64,000 nucleotides of DNA from Pseudomicrostroma phylloplanum (lineage: Eukaryota > Basidiomycota > Exobasidiomycetes > Microstromatales). Under the pieces are notes generated by a model. It saw only the letters and a list, made by a program, of their open reading frames with translations, was not told the origin of the DNA and did not search any database. The DNA lies in assembly GCA_039545275.1 (NCBI GenBank), contig BCHS01000004.1, positions 366,123-430,122 of the forward strand. The letters run 5' to 3'. This document shows positions 10,161-20,700 of this stretch, piece by piece (positions within the stretch are counted from its first letter, which is position 1; every line of letters starts with the position of its first letter). A program made the translations under genes and the position numbers.

Positions 10161-12856
10161 TCAATCTAACAGGCTCGCCGTATACGAAGTCCAGCTCGTT
10201 AGTCTTCTCGGGCTCAATGCCTTTAACTTCTTCTTCGGTGTCGTCAGGCTGATCGGGACCTGCTTTGCCCTTATGCCCCTTGCCGTCGGAGGTGTTGGTA
10301 ACATAGCCAGGGCCAAACGCTTCTTCCCTCGCTTCAATGTGTTGCGACGATTGACCATTCGCGACAGGTTTAGCGGCGTGGCTGCAGGCGACTTTGCCGC
10401 CGAGGAGAAAGAGGCTCTGCGTTCTGCCTCTTTTCTTGCGCCATTAGCCCACCCGAGCCACGCCTTACACTCCTCTGCGTAGTGCGGGCCAGCATCGCGA
10501 AGGCCGTCTAGAGGGTCAGAGGCGGGGGGTCCGCGCTTCGTCGTGTTGAAGCCCGCGCACTGTAGATGGTCGAAAAAGTCCCACACGTAGACCACTTCAT
10601 GGCAGCAAATACAAAGCACGACCTCGTCAGCCGAGTCGTACACCTGAGCCGGATTCAGGAGATGATGCACCCAGAGGTATATCATCGTGCCCTTGATCGG
10701 CTCCAGTCTGCAGAGTGGTGCCACTTGCGGGTCCATGAAACAGACCGGGCAGACCTCCGTCGGCAGACTTGCTGTGGTAGAAGTGAGAGTCTCATGATCG
10801 GCGGGGCACTTGGCGGCGCAGTGCAGCTGCACCTCCGTGTACCCGATAACGAACCGATTCTCCGCCGTGTCGAAGTGAACAGAGCGATTGGGGGGCCCAG
10901 GCCAGCCGTGTGCCACTTCCCTGTGAATTGTCAACAGGGCAGTGTCCATCGAGTCCAGCTCTTCGTTGCCTCCAGAGAACTGACAGACGTCGCCGTCGTC
11001 AGTCTCCAGTCCGCACACGGCACGTTGATGGGGATGGCACTGGTACATGTGCTTCTCAACAGTGTGCTCGGTGTGCTTGCTGGTCCACTTTGTTTGGCAG
11101 CCAGACCACGGACAGCCGCGCTTCTGCGCGAGCTGGAACGTCTTCTCCTCCAGGTAGGCCAAGATGACCTTCGCCTGGCAGGACTGGCGGTGACGCTTTC
11201 TGTCCGCGAGCGACTGCTTCTTGGCGAAGACTTTGTTGCATGTGGGGCACGCGTCCTCGGGTTGGACCGCTCTCTGCATGCCATGCTCGTGAATGAGAAG
11301 GTGGTATGCCGACGCCAGATCGGGCTTCTCCGGCCAGTCTTGAGAAGCGAGCTAAGATCTGGCACGGACTGAAGGAACTCTTTGCATACCTCGCGCTTGA
11401 GTCCTTCGAGCTCCTCGGCGGCCCGTTGGTTGGCGACCGGCTGGGCGAGTACACTCTGGATCCTCTCCGATGGATGAGCCGCGTGCGAAGTCTCTTGGGG
11501 ATCTGTCACGCCGTCGGAGAGCTGTTGTTGTTGAGGAAGCTGCTGTAGATAGATGGGGATCAAGAGCGCCAGTGATCCGCCTGCTGTCCCACCATCCTCA
11601 TCGTTGCCTACAACCTGAGCGGGGAACGCCATTTTACCCTCGTCTACGGATTGACGAGGCCCTCTGAGCGCATGTTAACCGTCTCTACTTGTGCTCTTCT
11701 CCTCGGTTTTGTTAACAGGTGTGAAACTCTAAGGCGAGTTTTCGTGTAGTAGATGAATTCAGCCGTCTTGGTGTCCCGAGCATCTGTCATTTTCGAAGCC
11801 TTGATTACCTCGGCATGCGCCTTCGCCTTTTCGGCCGCTGCTCGTACGTAGTCTGGATGGAGGCGCAACTGGGCCTCCTCTGCACTGCTGAGGGGCGCAT
11901 ACGGCAGGTCATCGTTGCCGAGCCACTGCACAGTCTCACGATCCTCGACACCTTCGACCAGAAGGCCGGTGAGGTCGTAGTTCGCCGTTTTGGGTAAGTA
12001 GACCGAGGTGCGGACTTCGCTGCCGGTGCAGTGCCCCATACCCAGCTTAGCATCCTCCGAGCTGATGCCGGGACGGTTCAGCGCTGCGGCCGCACCTCGT
12101 CGGAAGTCGTAGAACACCAATGATGGGCAGCAGTATGGCCGGATCTGTCAGAGGAAGAGAGTGTGTTCGTCAAGGACAGGAGCACGTGAGCAATCGCTGA
12201 AGGCTTAGCCAGTGGATACCTATGGTAGGGAGACTACCTGTGGTACTTACCTTTCCAAAGACCTTGTCGGCCAGATCCACATTCAGAGGCCTGTCTGATG
12301 TCACCCACGGCGCAGCGACTCCAGCCTGCTCAATTCTTCGGAATACCGCCAGTTCCTTGACCTCCGGCTTGATCTCCAGGTCCACTCTCTTGCTGACCTC
12401 ATTCATTGGCGCCGCAGAGAAGGCTTGGAGGTCCGCTACCTCCTCGATGTCTTCGAGGGCGCTGTCCATCAGGGCAAGAGTATATAGGAGGATAGCCGGG
12501 TCTGCCGCAGCTGGTAGACTGTCTCGGGCGAGGGAAACTACCCGGCAGAACTTGTTCTGATGTTCCTTGTGACACTTCATGTTGCGAAGTGTCACTCGAA
12601 CGCCAGGTTGCACCTTGTCACCGAGCTTGCGAAAGAAGAACTCGCAGTCCTGCCACTGCAGCCCGAGCGTGCTGTCGTCATGGTCGTAGCCTTGAGCCAC
12701 GACACAATCCCCGGGCCTGGCACCGCTGAAGAAGAGCAAGGAGGTCAGAGCGAGGATCTGCACCCTGTCGCGGGCGTTCTTGAGCTTGACCGCCGCAGGA
12801 AAAGCGGCAGTGTCACAGAGCTCGTTAGCTTCCAATTGGCCATTGTATGAATGTAC
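10161..12856 (-). CDS. DUF3435-like tyrosine recombinase with Cys/His-rich C-terminal half (5' end unresolved)
   Basis: Join (minus) 12856-12251, 12144-11689, 11614-11390, 11351-10161, all phase 0, about 825 codons. The first half carries the fungal tyrosine-recombinase pattern of the DUF3435/captain and Crypton type: FFSGARPGD (catalytic Arg), VRVTLRNMKCHK, YDFRRGAAAALN (second Arg box), MGHCTG (His) and SVYLP (nucleophile Tyr candidate). The second half has zinc-finger-like Cys/His clusters: CPTCNKVF...RHRQSC, CPWSGCQTKW...HMYQCH, CPVCF and CICCHEVVYVWDFFDHLQC. The introns at 12145-12250 and 11615-11688 are plausible. A 38-nt intron at 11352-11389 is very short; a frameshift is the alternative. 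The exon starts at an acceptor-like TAG with no good upstream exon, so the N-terminal domain is missing or unresolved. DNA cutting and integration are inferred from the family. Confidence 0.7.
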
Positions 12857-12999
12857 CTATGGTCATTGCTAGCTTTGTGGATTGGTCGTGAGTGACCCAA
12901 TCATGAACGTTGTTACCTACCCCGGTGTGGTTGTTCTAATGTTGCACTCGTCTTTTCACGAGTCGCCGTAGTTCAAGCTCTAAGGGCTTTCTTCAATGT

Positions 13000-13400
13000 T
13001 GATAGTATCACCGATCTACTGTATACTACGCCATCTGGACCGACTAGACGGACAATTGCAGCTGCCTGTCGAGAAGGGTGTGCTCCTGCCAAGGAACTGT
13101 TCTGGGCCTAGTCCGACGTCCTCTGAGTCGACAATTGAGGCTTGAGCGCAGCTCCTGCCCCTTCCTTAAAGTCATAGATGGCCGACGAAGGACAGTGGTA
13201 ATGACTTGTCTCTTGTTTCAGAGGGAGTCTGTGGTCCCAAGGTAGGAGGACAAGAGCGATCGACCCACTGTCAGCCAGCGAAGACGTACAGATGCGAGAC
13301 GCCCAGGCTTCCCCACCTTTGCACAGATTTTGTCGGGTAGATTGGCGTTGGTTGCCTCTCTCTTGTGATCCCAGGAGGCGCGGTTTGAGTCTGCTCGATC
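13000..13400 (-). pseudogene. Decayed second copy of the recombinase
   Basis: Minus-strand codons at 13141-13200 read YHCPSSAIYDFKEGAGAALK, matching 12 of 20 residues of the live gene's YCCPSLVFYDFRRGAAAALN. Codons at 13317-13349 read NANLPDKICAK against NVDLADKVFGK, the residues just before the conserved intron of the live gene. The distance between the two blocks, about 113 nt with a GTGGGG at the donor position, mirrors the 106-nt intron of the live gene. Downstream, around 13050-13090, a frame reading AHPSRQAAA resembles LHPDYVRAAA. Frames are broken by stops and shifts, so this is a relic. Seen directly by comparing the two copies. Confidence 0.6.
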
Positions 13401-13992
13401 CTTCGCGAGTTTGCGAGCTTCTTGATGTCCTGCTCCTACATAAGCTAGCTATTGTTGCTCATGACGTCCATCTCAGCTCACAGAGAGCTTCAAACCTGCT
13501 GATTCGTCGATGTCGCCGGGGAGCGATTTGGAGTGATTGCGTATTGCGGTCCAGTGACGGACAAGGCGCATGCTCAGCTCTCATTGCCCTCGCATACAGT
13601 CACTAGCCAGAGCGTTGGTGTTCGATATCGAATTTGAGTGAGGACACTGAGTGAGGTCGTTGTGGCTTGCAGAGGATGGAGGGGGATGTTGGTGAGGGAG
13701 AGACCAGAGAGAAGATTCTGATTGCTGACACTGTGCATGACGAGTCTTGACGTCACTGACGATGACGGAGGGTGTAGGGAGGAGACGTGTAAGCTCGCTT
13801 CGTTGTAGGATGCTTCTTTCAGACGCACGTGCACACCATCATAGACATGTTCCTTGCCATCACAGCGAGAGAATCACACACATGGCGATGTATAGACCTG
13901 TTGCAGCCCCTGACACCTGTTGTCCCTTGCGCTGGTCAGGATCTTTGATGCCTCCATGCTTGGCCATCGCTGCTGCTTCATCGAGTGCTGAA
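13401..13992. other. Intergenic, possible further recombinase decay
   Basis: Small open frames on both strands show no recognisable motif. Part of it may be older decayed sequence of the recombinase element, as minus-strand codons up to about 13.46 kb remain partly open. No terminal repeats seen. Confidence 0.3.
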
Positions 13993-14802
13993 TTAAGAGA
14001 GGTCCTCTCCACTGTCGTCCTCAAGAGTAGAGGACCGAGGAGATGGTTGGCTGCTGATGACAGGCGGGATGGTTCGTGGCCTCCTAGCATCGGTGGAAAG
14101 ATGGTTGCTGTCGATGCTGACTGCGCGAGGGGAAGCAGCAGCAGAGGGTTCGCTGTCATGTATCGCTGGACTCGATGCTTTCGTACGGCTGGAGCAGGGT
14201 CCTTGTCGAGAGTCTCGGATTGTGACTGCAGGCGTGGCGTCGGAGGCACCCGTACCTCGAGGCTTTCCTTTGCGAGTGATGCGAGGAGCACCCATCGGGT
14301 ACCTGATGCTTCCATCCGGACAGATGAGAGGTGACATGTCGCTTCGAGGCCTGAAGCTGATGTGAGTTGCTCGGGGCGAATCAGAAGCGCCGGTGAAGTC
14401 TGAAGAGCTAGTGTCAGTGGACTTGGAAGAGCCATAAGCATTGGTGTTCGTGACTGTTGGAGGACCAGGTGCAGTGAGCGATGTCTGCTGACCTTGAGGA
14501 TGGGGAGTGTTTCGGTGAAAATCAGACGAGCTTGACGTCGCGGTGAACCCCTCAGGAGTTGGTGTCGAAATGGCCTGGAGAGGGAGGACGATGTTGAGGG
14601 CTGAAGACTGACTGTCAGAGGTCTGGTCAGAGAGCGGGGCAGTAGAGTCAAAATCTATCGTCTGAACCATCGTGGCGCTGAGCTGGATCTCGTTGCCCGA
14701 ACCAGACAGTGTGATATCACATGTCGTGCCTGCCAACTCTAGCTTGAATGCGGCCTTGAAGGGAAGATTACTGGTGCGAGTGCGCGAAGGAGGAGAGCTC
14801 AT
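13993..14802 (-). CDS. Hypothetical Ser/Thr/Pro-rich protein
   Basis: One uninterrupted 269-aa frame. I do not recognise the family. The N-terminal 45 residues look folded, with beta-like strands (AAFKLELAGTTCDITLSGS and EIQLSATMVQTIDF). The rest is low-complexity Ser/Thr/Pro with a basic stretch (RITRKGKPRG) and an acidic end (LEDDSGEDLS). No signal peptide or membrane segment. It sits between the recombinase relic and the divergent VMA12-like gene and could be resident or cargo of a mobile element; nothing in the sequence decides this. A competing frame overlaps (13860-14651, minus) but lacks the ordered N-terminus. Confidence 0.5.
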   Translation of the reverse strand: MSSPPSRTRTSNLPFKAAFKLELAGTTCDITLSGSGNEIQLSATMVQTIDFDSTAPLSDQTSDSQSSALNIVLPLQAISTPTPEGFTATSSSSDFHRNTPHPQGQQTSLTAPGPPTVTNTNAYGSSKSTDTSSSDFTGASDSPRATHISFRPRSDMSPLICPDGSIRYPMGAPRITRKGKPRGTGASDATPAVTIRDSRQGPCSSRTKASSPAIHDSEPSAAASPRAVSIDSNHLSTDARRPRTIPPVISSQPSPRSSTLEDDSGEDLS

Positions 14803-15264
14803 GGTGGGTGGGTCATTGCATGTACGTGGTATGGAAGGGAGAAGTGGAAAATGCGCGGGCCTCCGTTCAAGGGGGAAGCTGGTTGCCTTTGCTCAGCTTG
14901 GCGCCGGACGAACAGCTGCGCCGCGCCGTAGACGAAGAGCAAAGCCTCGGCCGTCGATTGTTTGCTCCCAAGAATGATTCCGTTCCGTGACTGAGTCAGG
15001 GACTGTTCGGTACCCAAAGCTGAAGAGCACACTTCCGTCGTCCGTGAGTCTTTGTCTCTTGGAGTCATCTGGCTTCAATCCGGGTATACAGCGAGACCTA
15101 CAGATCCACAGATCCGAGTGTTCCCAATGTCGACTGGACACCTGCTTACGTAAACACATCGGGCCTGCATACTTCCGTTCCCGGACCACCCTACTTTCGT
15201 CCGAGACTCCTCAATTCACCCCACATCTACTACCACTGCAGCGTCTCTACTCTCTCACAAGCTG
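14803..15264. promoter_or_regulatory. Divergent promoter interval
   Basis: 462 bp between start codons of the minus-strand hypothetical gene and the VMA12-like gene. Contains TGACTGAGTCAGGGACTG near 14988-15005 but no clear TATA or CCAAT box. Confidence 0.4.
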
Positions 15265-16181
15265 ATGGTGCGCCTTCTGCTACACTCACAAGCGCTGCAG
15301 AAGCTCAGAGCATTCGATGATGAGCTCGACAGCGCGCCCGGCTCCTCTCGCCCCAGCGCAGCCATCGCTGAAGCTAGGCTAGCCCTGGATCGGGTGCTCG
15401 GCAAGGATACCGCAGAAGACAGCAAGGAGACTAGTAGTCTTCCGCAAGGCGTTGTGACACATGCCGAGCTCGTGAGGATACAGCAGAGCTGGTCTGAGGC
15501 TCCCAGGTTGAATGAGCTCGTCCGGGGTGCACAGGTGTGGTTCCCGCCCAAGAAGGCATTCGTCAGGGTGAGTGCATGGCGGCAAGCAACAACCTAGACC
15601 AACCAGAGTACTCGTACTGACCTGCAAAGCGCCCCGCATATCCCAAATACTGCCAGTCCCCTGAGCTTGAAGCCACTCTCGCTCGCATTCGCCTAGAGCA
15701 GGAACGCTCCTCGTACGCCTCAATGGTCTCCCCCTTCTCCGTCTCTCATCCCACTCCCGCTGCCGGATCTGCGTCCGTGAGCGATGGCAGACAAGAGGAA
15801 ATGGAGTGGCAGGAGGTGCGCAGTCAGATCAGCGCACTGGCGAATATTGCTTTGAGCGGTGTGGCGGTAGGTGTGGCGACTTGGTGGAGTAGCGGGCAGT
15901 ACACTGCTCTAGAGTTGGTGAGTACATGCGAGAGAGCAGCGGCGTCTGGGAGAGGAATCGAGAAGCTGAATCGTCTACTCCAATTCGCTCCTCAGAAAGT
16001 TCTCCTTACGGCCGTCACGTCCATTGGGATCATCCTAATCGAAGCCTTCCTCTATGCTCGGCATTTCGAACGGACAAAAAGGAGCAAGGAGGCCAGGGCT
16101 CAAGGACTCAAAGGTCATCTGACCAAGGGGGAAGAAGTAGTGGTCATCGGTCCACCAACAGAAGAAGGGAAAGATACGTGA
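15265..16181 (+). CDS. VMA12: V-ATPase assembly factor, Vma12/TMEM199 family
   Basis: Join 15265-15567, 15630-15917, 15996-16181, 258 aa. The family is an ER membrane chaperone that helps assemble the V0 sector of the vacuolar H+-ATPase. An N-terminal soluble part carries the family-like stretch VWFPPKKAFVRRPAYP, conserved across the first intron, then a helical linker (WQEVRSQISALANIALSGV). Two membrane helices follow: NIALSGVAVGVATWW and VLLTAVTSIGIILIEAFLY. The tail is basic and charged. The second intron is 78 nt with GTGAGT...CTCAG ends, a multiple of three without stop; splicing it brings the two helices close together as the family expects, so I treat it as removed. Assignment rests on overall architecture and motif recall. 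Confidence 0.75.
15918..15995 (+). other. In-frame 78-nt intron of VMA12-like gene
   Basis: Perfect GTGAGT donor and CTCAG acceptor, length 78 with no stop in the reading frame. Retention would add 26 residues between the two membrane helices. Confidence 0.65.
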
Positions 16182-16561
16182 CACTCTGTCAAGCAACAGA
16201 CTGGCCACAATCTACAAACAACACCAAAGACGCTCGTCTTCAAGGCTCAGCAGCCCATCTTGCTAGAGTGATCCTTGCGCATCTGAAGACATGGTATCAG
16301 CTCAATTGTCCCCCTCTCTGCCAGTTACAAGAGCCGACGCGAGCGTGGGCAACGAGATCGAGACGCTCAAGAGCATCCAGCCATCTCTCTCAGCTAGCTT
16401 ACGGAGAGATCATATTGGACATGTGATGGGCAATGGTGACAAGACAGACGGAGGCTATGTACGGAGAGAGAGGCGCAAAGGAATGCTGCCAGCTTGGGGT
16501 ATCATAAGACGACACTGTTTGATCGCATAGGGGTTGAGGAAGACTCTCCGAGCTCTGCAGA
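16182..16561. other. Convergent 3' intergenic region
   Basis: Lies between the 3' ends of the VMA12-like gene (+) and the DUF2015 gene (-). No feature seen. Confidence 0.5.
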
Positions 16562-17173
16562 TCATAGTCTGGTGATCGCTTTTGCGTCCAGAGGCATGCC
16601 CGTCAAAGGGTCAATGCCGTTCCTGCTAAAGATCCTCTGTTGCCTAAGTAGGCGAGCTTCGTCGAAGGTCTGTTCGCAGGCAAAGTATCAATGTCAGACT
16701 CTGGCTTTTGATCCACCGAGGCTCTGGCCATCTCGCTTCCGCCTGCTACCGAGTGCACTGACCTTTCGTTCCCTCCGCATGATCGTCCTCACCTCCTCCA
16801 GTCCGCGCTGATCCAACCCTTGACGCGAGTCCCCTCCAGCCACATTGTCGCGCTCTACGTCAAACAAGTTTGAGGAGAACCCTGAACGTACCTGCTCCGC
16901 AAAGGAGGTGGGCAGAGGCAGGTAGGAAGAGTTGTTGCCCGAGTATGAGGAGAAGTGGGTAGGCAGACGCAGCTTGCTTAGCAGGGAGGCTGGAGCATAG
17001 CGCGTGAGAGCAAAGTACACTGCGAGGAGAAGAGGTGGTGAGTGGAATGACGAGGTGAGCAATCATGAGCATCGCTAGCTACCAGTTCGATCGCGCATGA
17101 CTTGTGGACTTTACTCACGGGACCAAATGGCGAGGGCGGCTGAGCAGGCCCAGAGGGAGTAGTAGAGGAGCAT
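16562..17173 (-). CDS. DUF2015 family small fungal membrane protein
   Basis: Join (minus) 17173-17119, 17019-16763, 16669-16562, 139 aa, usual size for the family. The first exon gives a short hydrophobic N-terminus (MLLYYSLWACSAALAIWS) that continues into LYFALTRYAPASLL. The DUF2015 core follows: VAGGDSRQGLDQRGLEEVRTIM, then after an intron TFDEARLLRQQRIFSRNGIDP and the end GMPLDAKAITRL. Function of the family is unknown; one N-terminal membrane anchor with a conserved soluble tail is what the sequence shows. Introns are 17020-17118 (99 nt) and 16670-16762 (93 nt, donor GTCAGT). All joins preserve phase and recreate the family pattern. Confidence 0.85.
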
Positions 17174-17767
17174 CCTGGGTCGGCAGCAATTGTACAGCTG
17201 AACACAGAGATGTATGGCAACTGTTTAGAGACGAATTTGTAGCCAACGAGGATGGAAGAAAAGTCTCTGTGGCAAGACTGACAAGGGATGCAATAATTTG
17301 AGACCGCCCTTGACCTCAGAGGATGCCGGAGGTGGATGCCATGGGCGTAGGGAGGCGGACATGTGCGCCGGCAGCCGAGATGCACAGGACACGGCCAAGG
17401 CTGAGACACAACTGAGATCCTCGGAACGGGACCTCGGTTGATCGGAGGAGCGGAGTGCAGGCACCTTTGCAAGCCACCGCTCCCCAGCCCCGCGTCACCT
17501 CCTGCAGTCACGCCCGCCCGCACGCCCGCCCGCACGCACTCTGGGAATCAGGTCCCAGACTAGTCTATTCCTGACCGTACCGATTGCAGTCCACGCCCTT
17601 GGTCCCTCTTGCTCGCCTCGGCTATACATCACCCCTTAGTCTACACAGTCGTCACAACTGACTCACCCATCTATGGCAGGTCTCCTCCTGTCTGCATGCC
17701 TGTATTGCAGCACAGTGTGAGCACCCTCCCCATCACATCACGCCGAATCTCCTAGTCTCTTGCTGCC
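17174..17767. promoter_or_regulatory. Divergent promoter interval with CCCGCACG repeats
   Basis: 594 bp between the DUF2015 start and the BTB gene start. A GC-rich direct repeat (CGCCCGCCCGCACGCCCGCC around 17511-17537) stands out. A cytosine-rich pyrimidine tract precedes the BTB ATG, as is common in fungal leaders. Confidence 0.4.
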
Positions 17768-20700
17768 ATGGCTTTGCAGGCCTCGCTGGCTGTCCAGCCC
17801 GAGGAGACGGACGCGTGGAGGACAGCCCCACGCTTACCCACACAAAGACAGGATCCAACAATGCACTCTCAAGCCCAGGCACCACCACACCAGGAAGCGA
17901 TACCATCTCCACCCTCAAAGTCCCAAGCTCTGTCGCATCACATTCGACAAGCTGCGCTACTGTCCTCGCAATGCCACGATGTGTCCGTCGCAGCATTCGA
18001 TCGAGTCTATCGGCTGCATCGAATCTTCCTCGTGCAATCTTCCTTCTTCTCATCGATGCTACGAGGAGGCTTCTCAGAGGGCCTGAACTACAGACCGCCT
18101 GACATGACATACAGCAACAGCAGTAGCTCCTCCGACTCAGGATCTACCTTGCGACTCACCTTTGATGATCCCAACATCACCAGACCAGCATTCGAGTACT
18201 GCATCGCACACCTCTACGGTGCGGCACCTGAGCTCATTCTCCCCCAATGGGCCATTGCGAGTACCGCCCAACCCTTATCATCCTACTGGCCGCCTACCTC
18301 GGGGCCGCGAAGCCGGCCTCATCCCATAGCAGCGGCCTCTGCCACGGGAGACTGCCAGCCGGCTACCCCGCGCCTCCTGGTGTCCCTGCTGTGCGCTTCG
18401 CTATGGCTCGGTATTCCTAGCCTCACAGCATCATCTTTCACCCTGATCTTGGCCTCCTTTACGCCATATACCGTCTCCACCTATCTCCGATTCGCACTAG
18501 GCCGACCGCTCATCGGAGCTCAGGAGGCAAGAGAGAGGGGTGATAGCAGCGAAGCCATCTGGGATTGGGAGCTCGAAGGACCTTGCTGGGGAATGGAATC
18601 CATCGGTACGCTCGAACTGGGGCGAGGAGCAAGCTACGAGACTTCTAGTACAGCAGCAGCAGCCCCATTGCAGCGGACCAACACAGGCAGGACAGCCGTC
18701 TCGAGCTATCACTCTGACTATGAGGATGCGCCATCTGACGAGGGAGACCAAGATGAGAAGCCAACACGGTCTTCATCCATTCGCACCGGCGAGACGAGGC
18801 GTGGTGCACGGCCTCGCAGTCGCTCGTCCCTCTTCCAAGACTTGAACGACGGCGAAGATGATCAGAGGAGTGCCAGTGGCAGTCGCATTCTCAATCACAA
18901 GCATCAGCCATCGGCGACTGCTGCCCCCAATGTAGTGGGGAGCGTACCAGGAGCATTTGGCTCGTCATCCTACGACACATTTGGGAGAGGGGCGCCTGCT
19001 CCCGAGATAAGCCTCGACTATGGGCCTTACGGGCGCAGAGTCGCTGAGAGCTGCTTCTGCTACTTTGCGAGGTGGGGTAGGGAGATAGCAGCCGCAGAAG
19101 AGGTCAAGTGGGCGAGAGACGAAGCTGCTTTGCATGCTCTTCTCGACTTCATGGAGCGGGGCCAGGATGCGGCCCATGGCCAGGCTTTGGTGTGTGAGGC
19201 TGTTGCTCCCTACCTACTACCCAGAGGATATCTTCCTGCAAGACTACCAGACGAGCCTTCGACAGCTGCAGCAATGCGACCGGGGGACAAGAAGCTCAAG
19301 ATCGAGGCTTCTGCCAAGTGGGACCTACCATGCCCAGCTCTCAACATCTTCTCCCATCCAGCGCTCTCTCATACGCTGTTTGAGATCCGCTCCCTTGGCC
19401 TCACATTCACTCCAGGGCTGACCGAGGAACTCATGTACTTTGTAGACCCAATGTCCAGTTCCTCATTGGGTCTAGCATCCTCTCACTTGGTCGACTTTCT
19501 GAGCTCAGATGCCTTCTTTGTTCGGAACGAGCTGCAGAGGTACGATGTGGCTAAGAAGATCGTCACCTTCAGGAGAGATCAAAAAGCCCTCGTCGAAGAG
19601 CTGCAGGAAGCACTCGGACTGCTAGACGAGGGATTCGGCTACGCCTATACAGACGACAGTCAATCGGGCGCACCCGACGCTTCGGCCTTTGTCAAGGTTG
19701 AGCCAACAGACAACCACGACTTTGGTTCTAGCCCTTCTGCGCATGAGGATTCCGTTGCGGGAAGAGTCCGAGCCAGGAGCAGAGCCGACTCGTCCGCTTC
19801 GACCAGGCCTTGGACGACGCCGCCTCGTCTTCATTCGTCTGCAGCAGTACCGACCGGAGCGCCCGTGTCCTCGCCCCGCAATCTCCCCTCCTCTCGCCTC
19901 AACATTCATCGCCACGCCGATGATACATCAATGGACCTCGACGAATCGTTCCAGGGCAGCGGAGCATCGAAGGGCTGGCCCACATCGGGTCGAGAAGGTG
20001 ACGACTTCCAGATGCTCCAGGAAGACGATGTTCACTATGCCCGGCTGTTCGAGCAAGGCATCTACTACTCGCATCTCGACTTTGATGACCTCAAACGGCT
20101 CAGCGAGGAAGCTGCTATGCTAGCTGATATAGGGCGAGAGACCGAAGATGGAGACACCGACAGCGATGGCGAGAGCAGAAGAGCCGGGGGAAGAGGATCT
20201 GGTCTGTCTCCTCGTCGACAGGCAAACACGCAGATGTTTGCTCCGGTTGAGGTACTTCAGGCTGCTCTGTGGGCCGGCCACGACCTTCGTGCTCGCATCA
20301 TGGGTGCCGGCCAAGCAAGTCAGGAAGAAGGTGGCGTGGAAAGCATAAGACGTGGACTGGCCTTCATGGGAGACAGCAATGCAGAGGGCCTCCCTGCTTC
20401 TACAAGCGGAGTACTGGAAGCCGGCGCTGCAGCGCGTTCACAAGAGGGCCTTGCTACTGCTGCCGAACGTGACGAATCCCTACTCGGCATCTCTAGCTCA
20501 CTGAGGCAGTTCGCGCAAGCCTTTCAGCAAACGATCGTGGGTCACTCTCGACGTGGTACTGCTACACGCTTTGGCAGGAATGCAAGGGGCGAGACACCCT
20601 CCACTCCACTAGGATCGCCCTTGAGAACAGCAGCGTCCCGTAGCACGCCCGATGGTACTTCTCTCACCTTGGGAGGGCTTTCATACTCCCCACTTACCCC

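Noticed and set aside
10566..11372. 268-codon plus-strand frame in the recombinase region
   Set aside because: Antisense to the Cys/His-rich recombinase exons; no recognisable domain.
11632..11646. Two separate genes (recombinase ending at 11644 and a second starting ATG 11632)
   Set aside because: Only 11 bp would separate them; a 74-nt intron (11615-11688) with GTAGAG...CTCAG ends keeps phase and matches the layout of recombinase plus zinc-finger tail. Two genes remain possible but less likely.
13860..14651. 263-codon minus-strand frame overlapping the hypothetical gene
   Set aside because: Overlaps the 13993-14802 frame; its composition (Ser/Leu/Arg) looks like an out-of-frame reading, and the other frame has the more ordered N-terminus.
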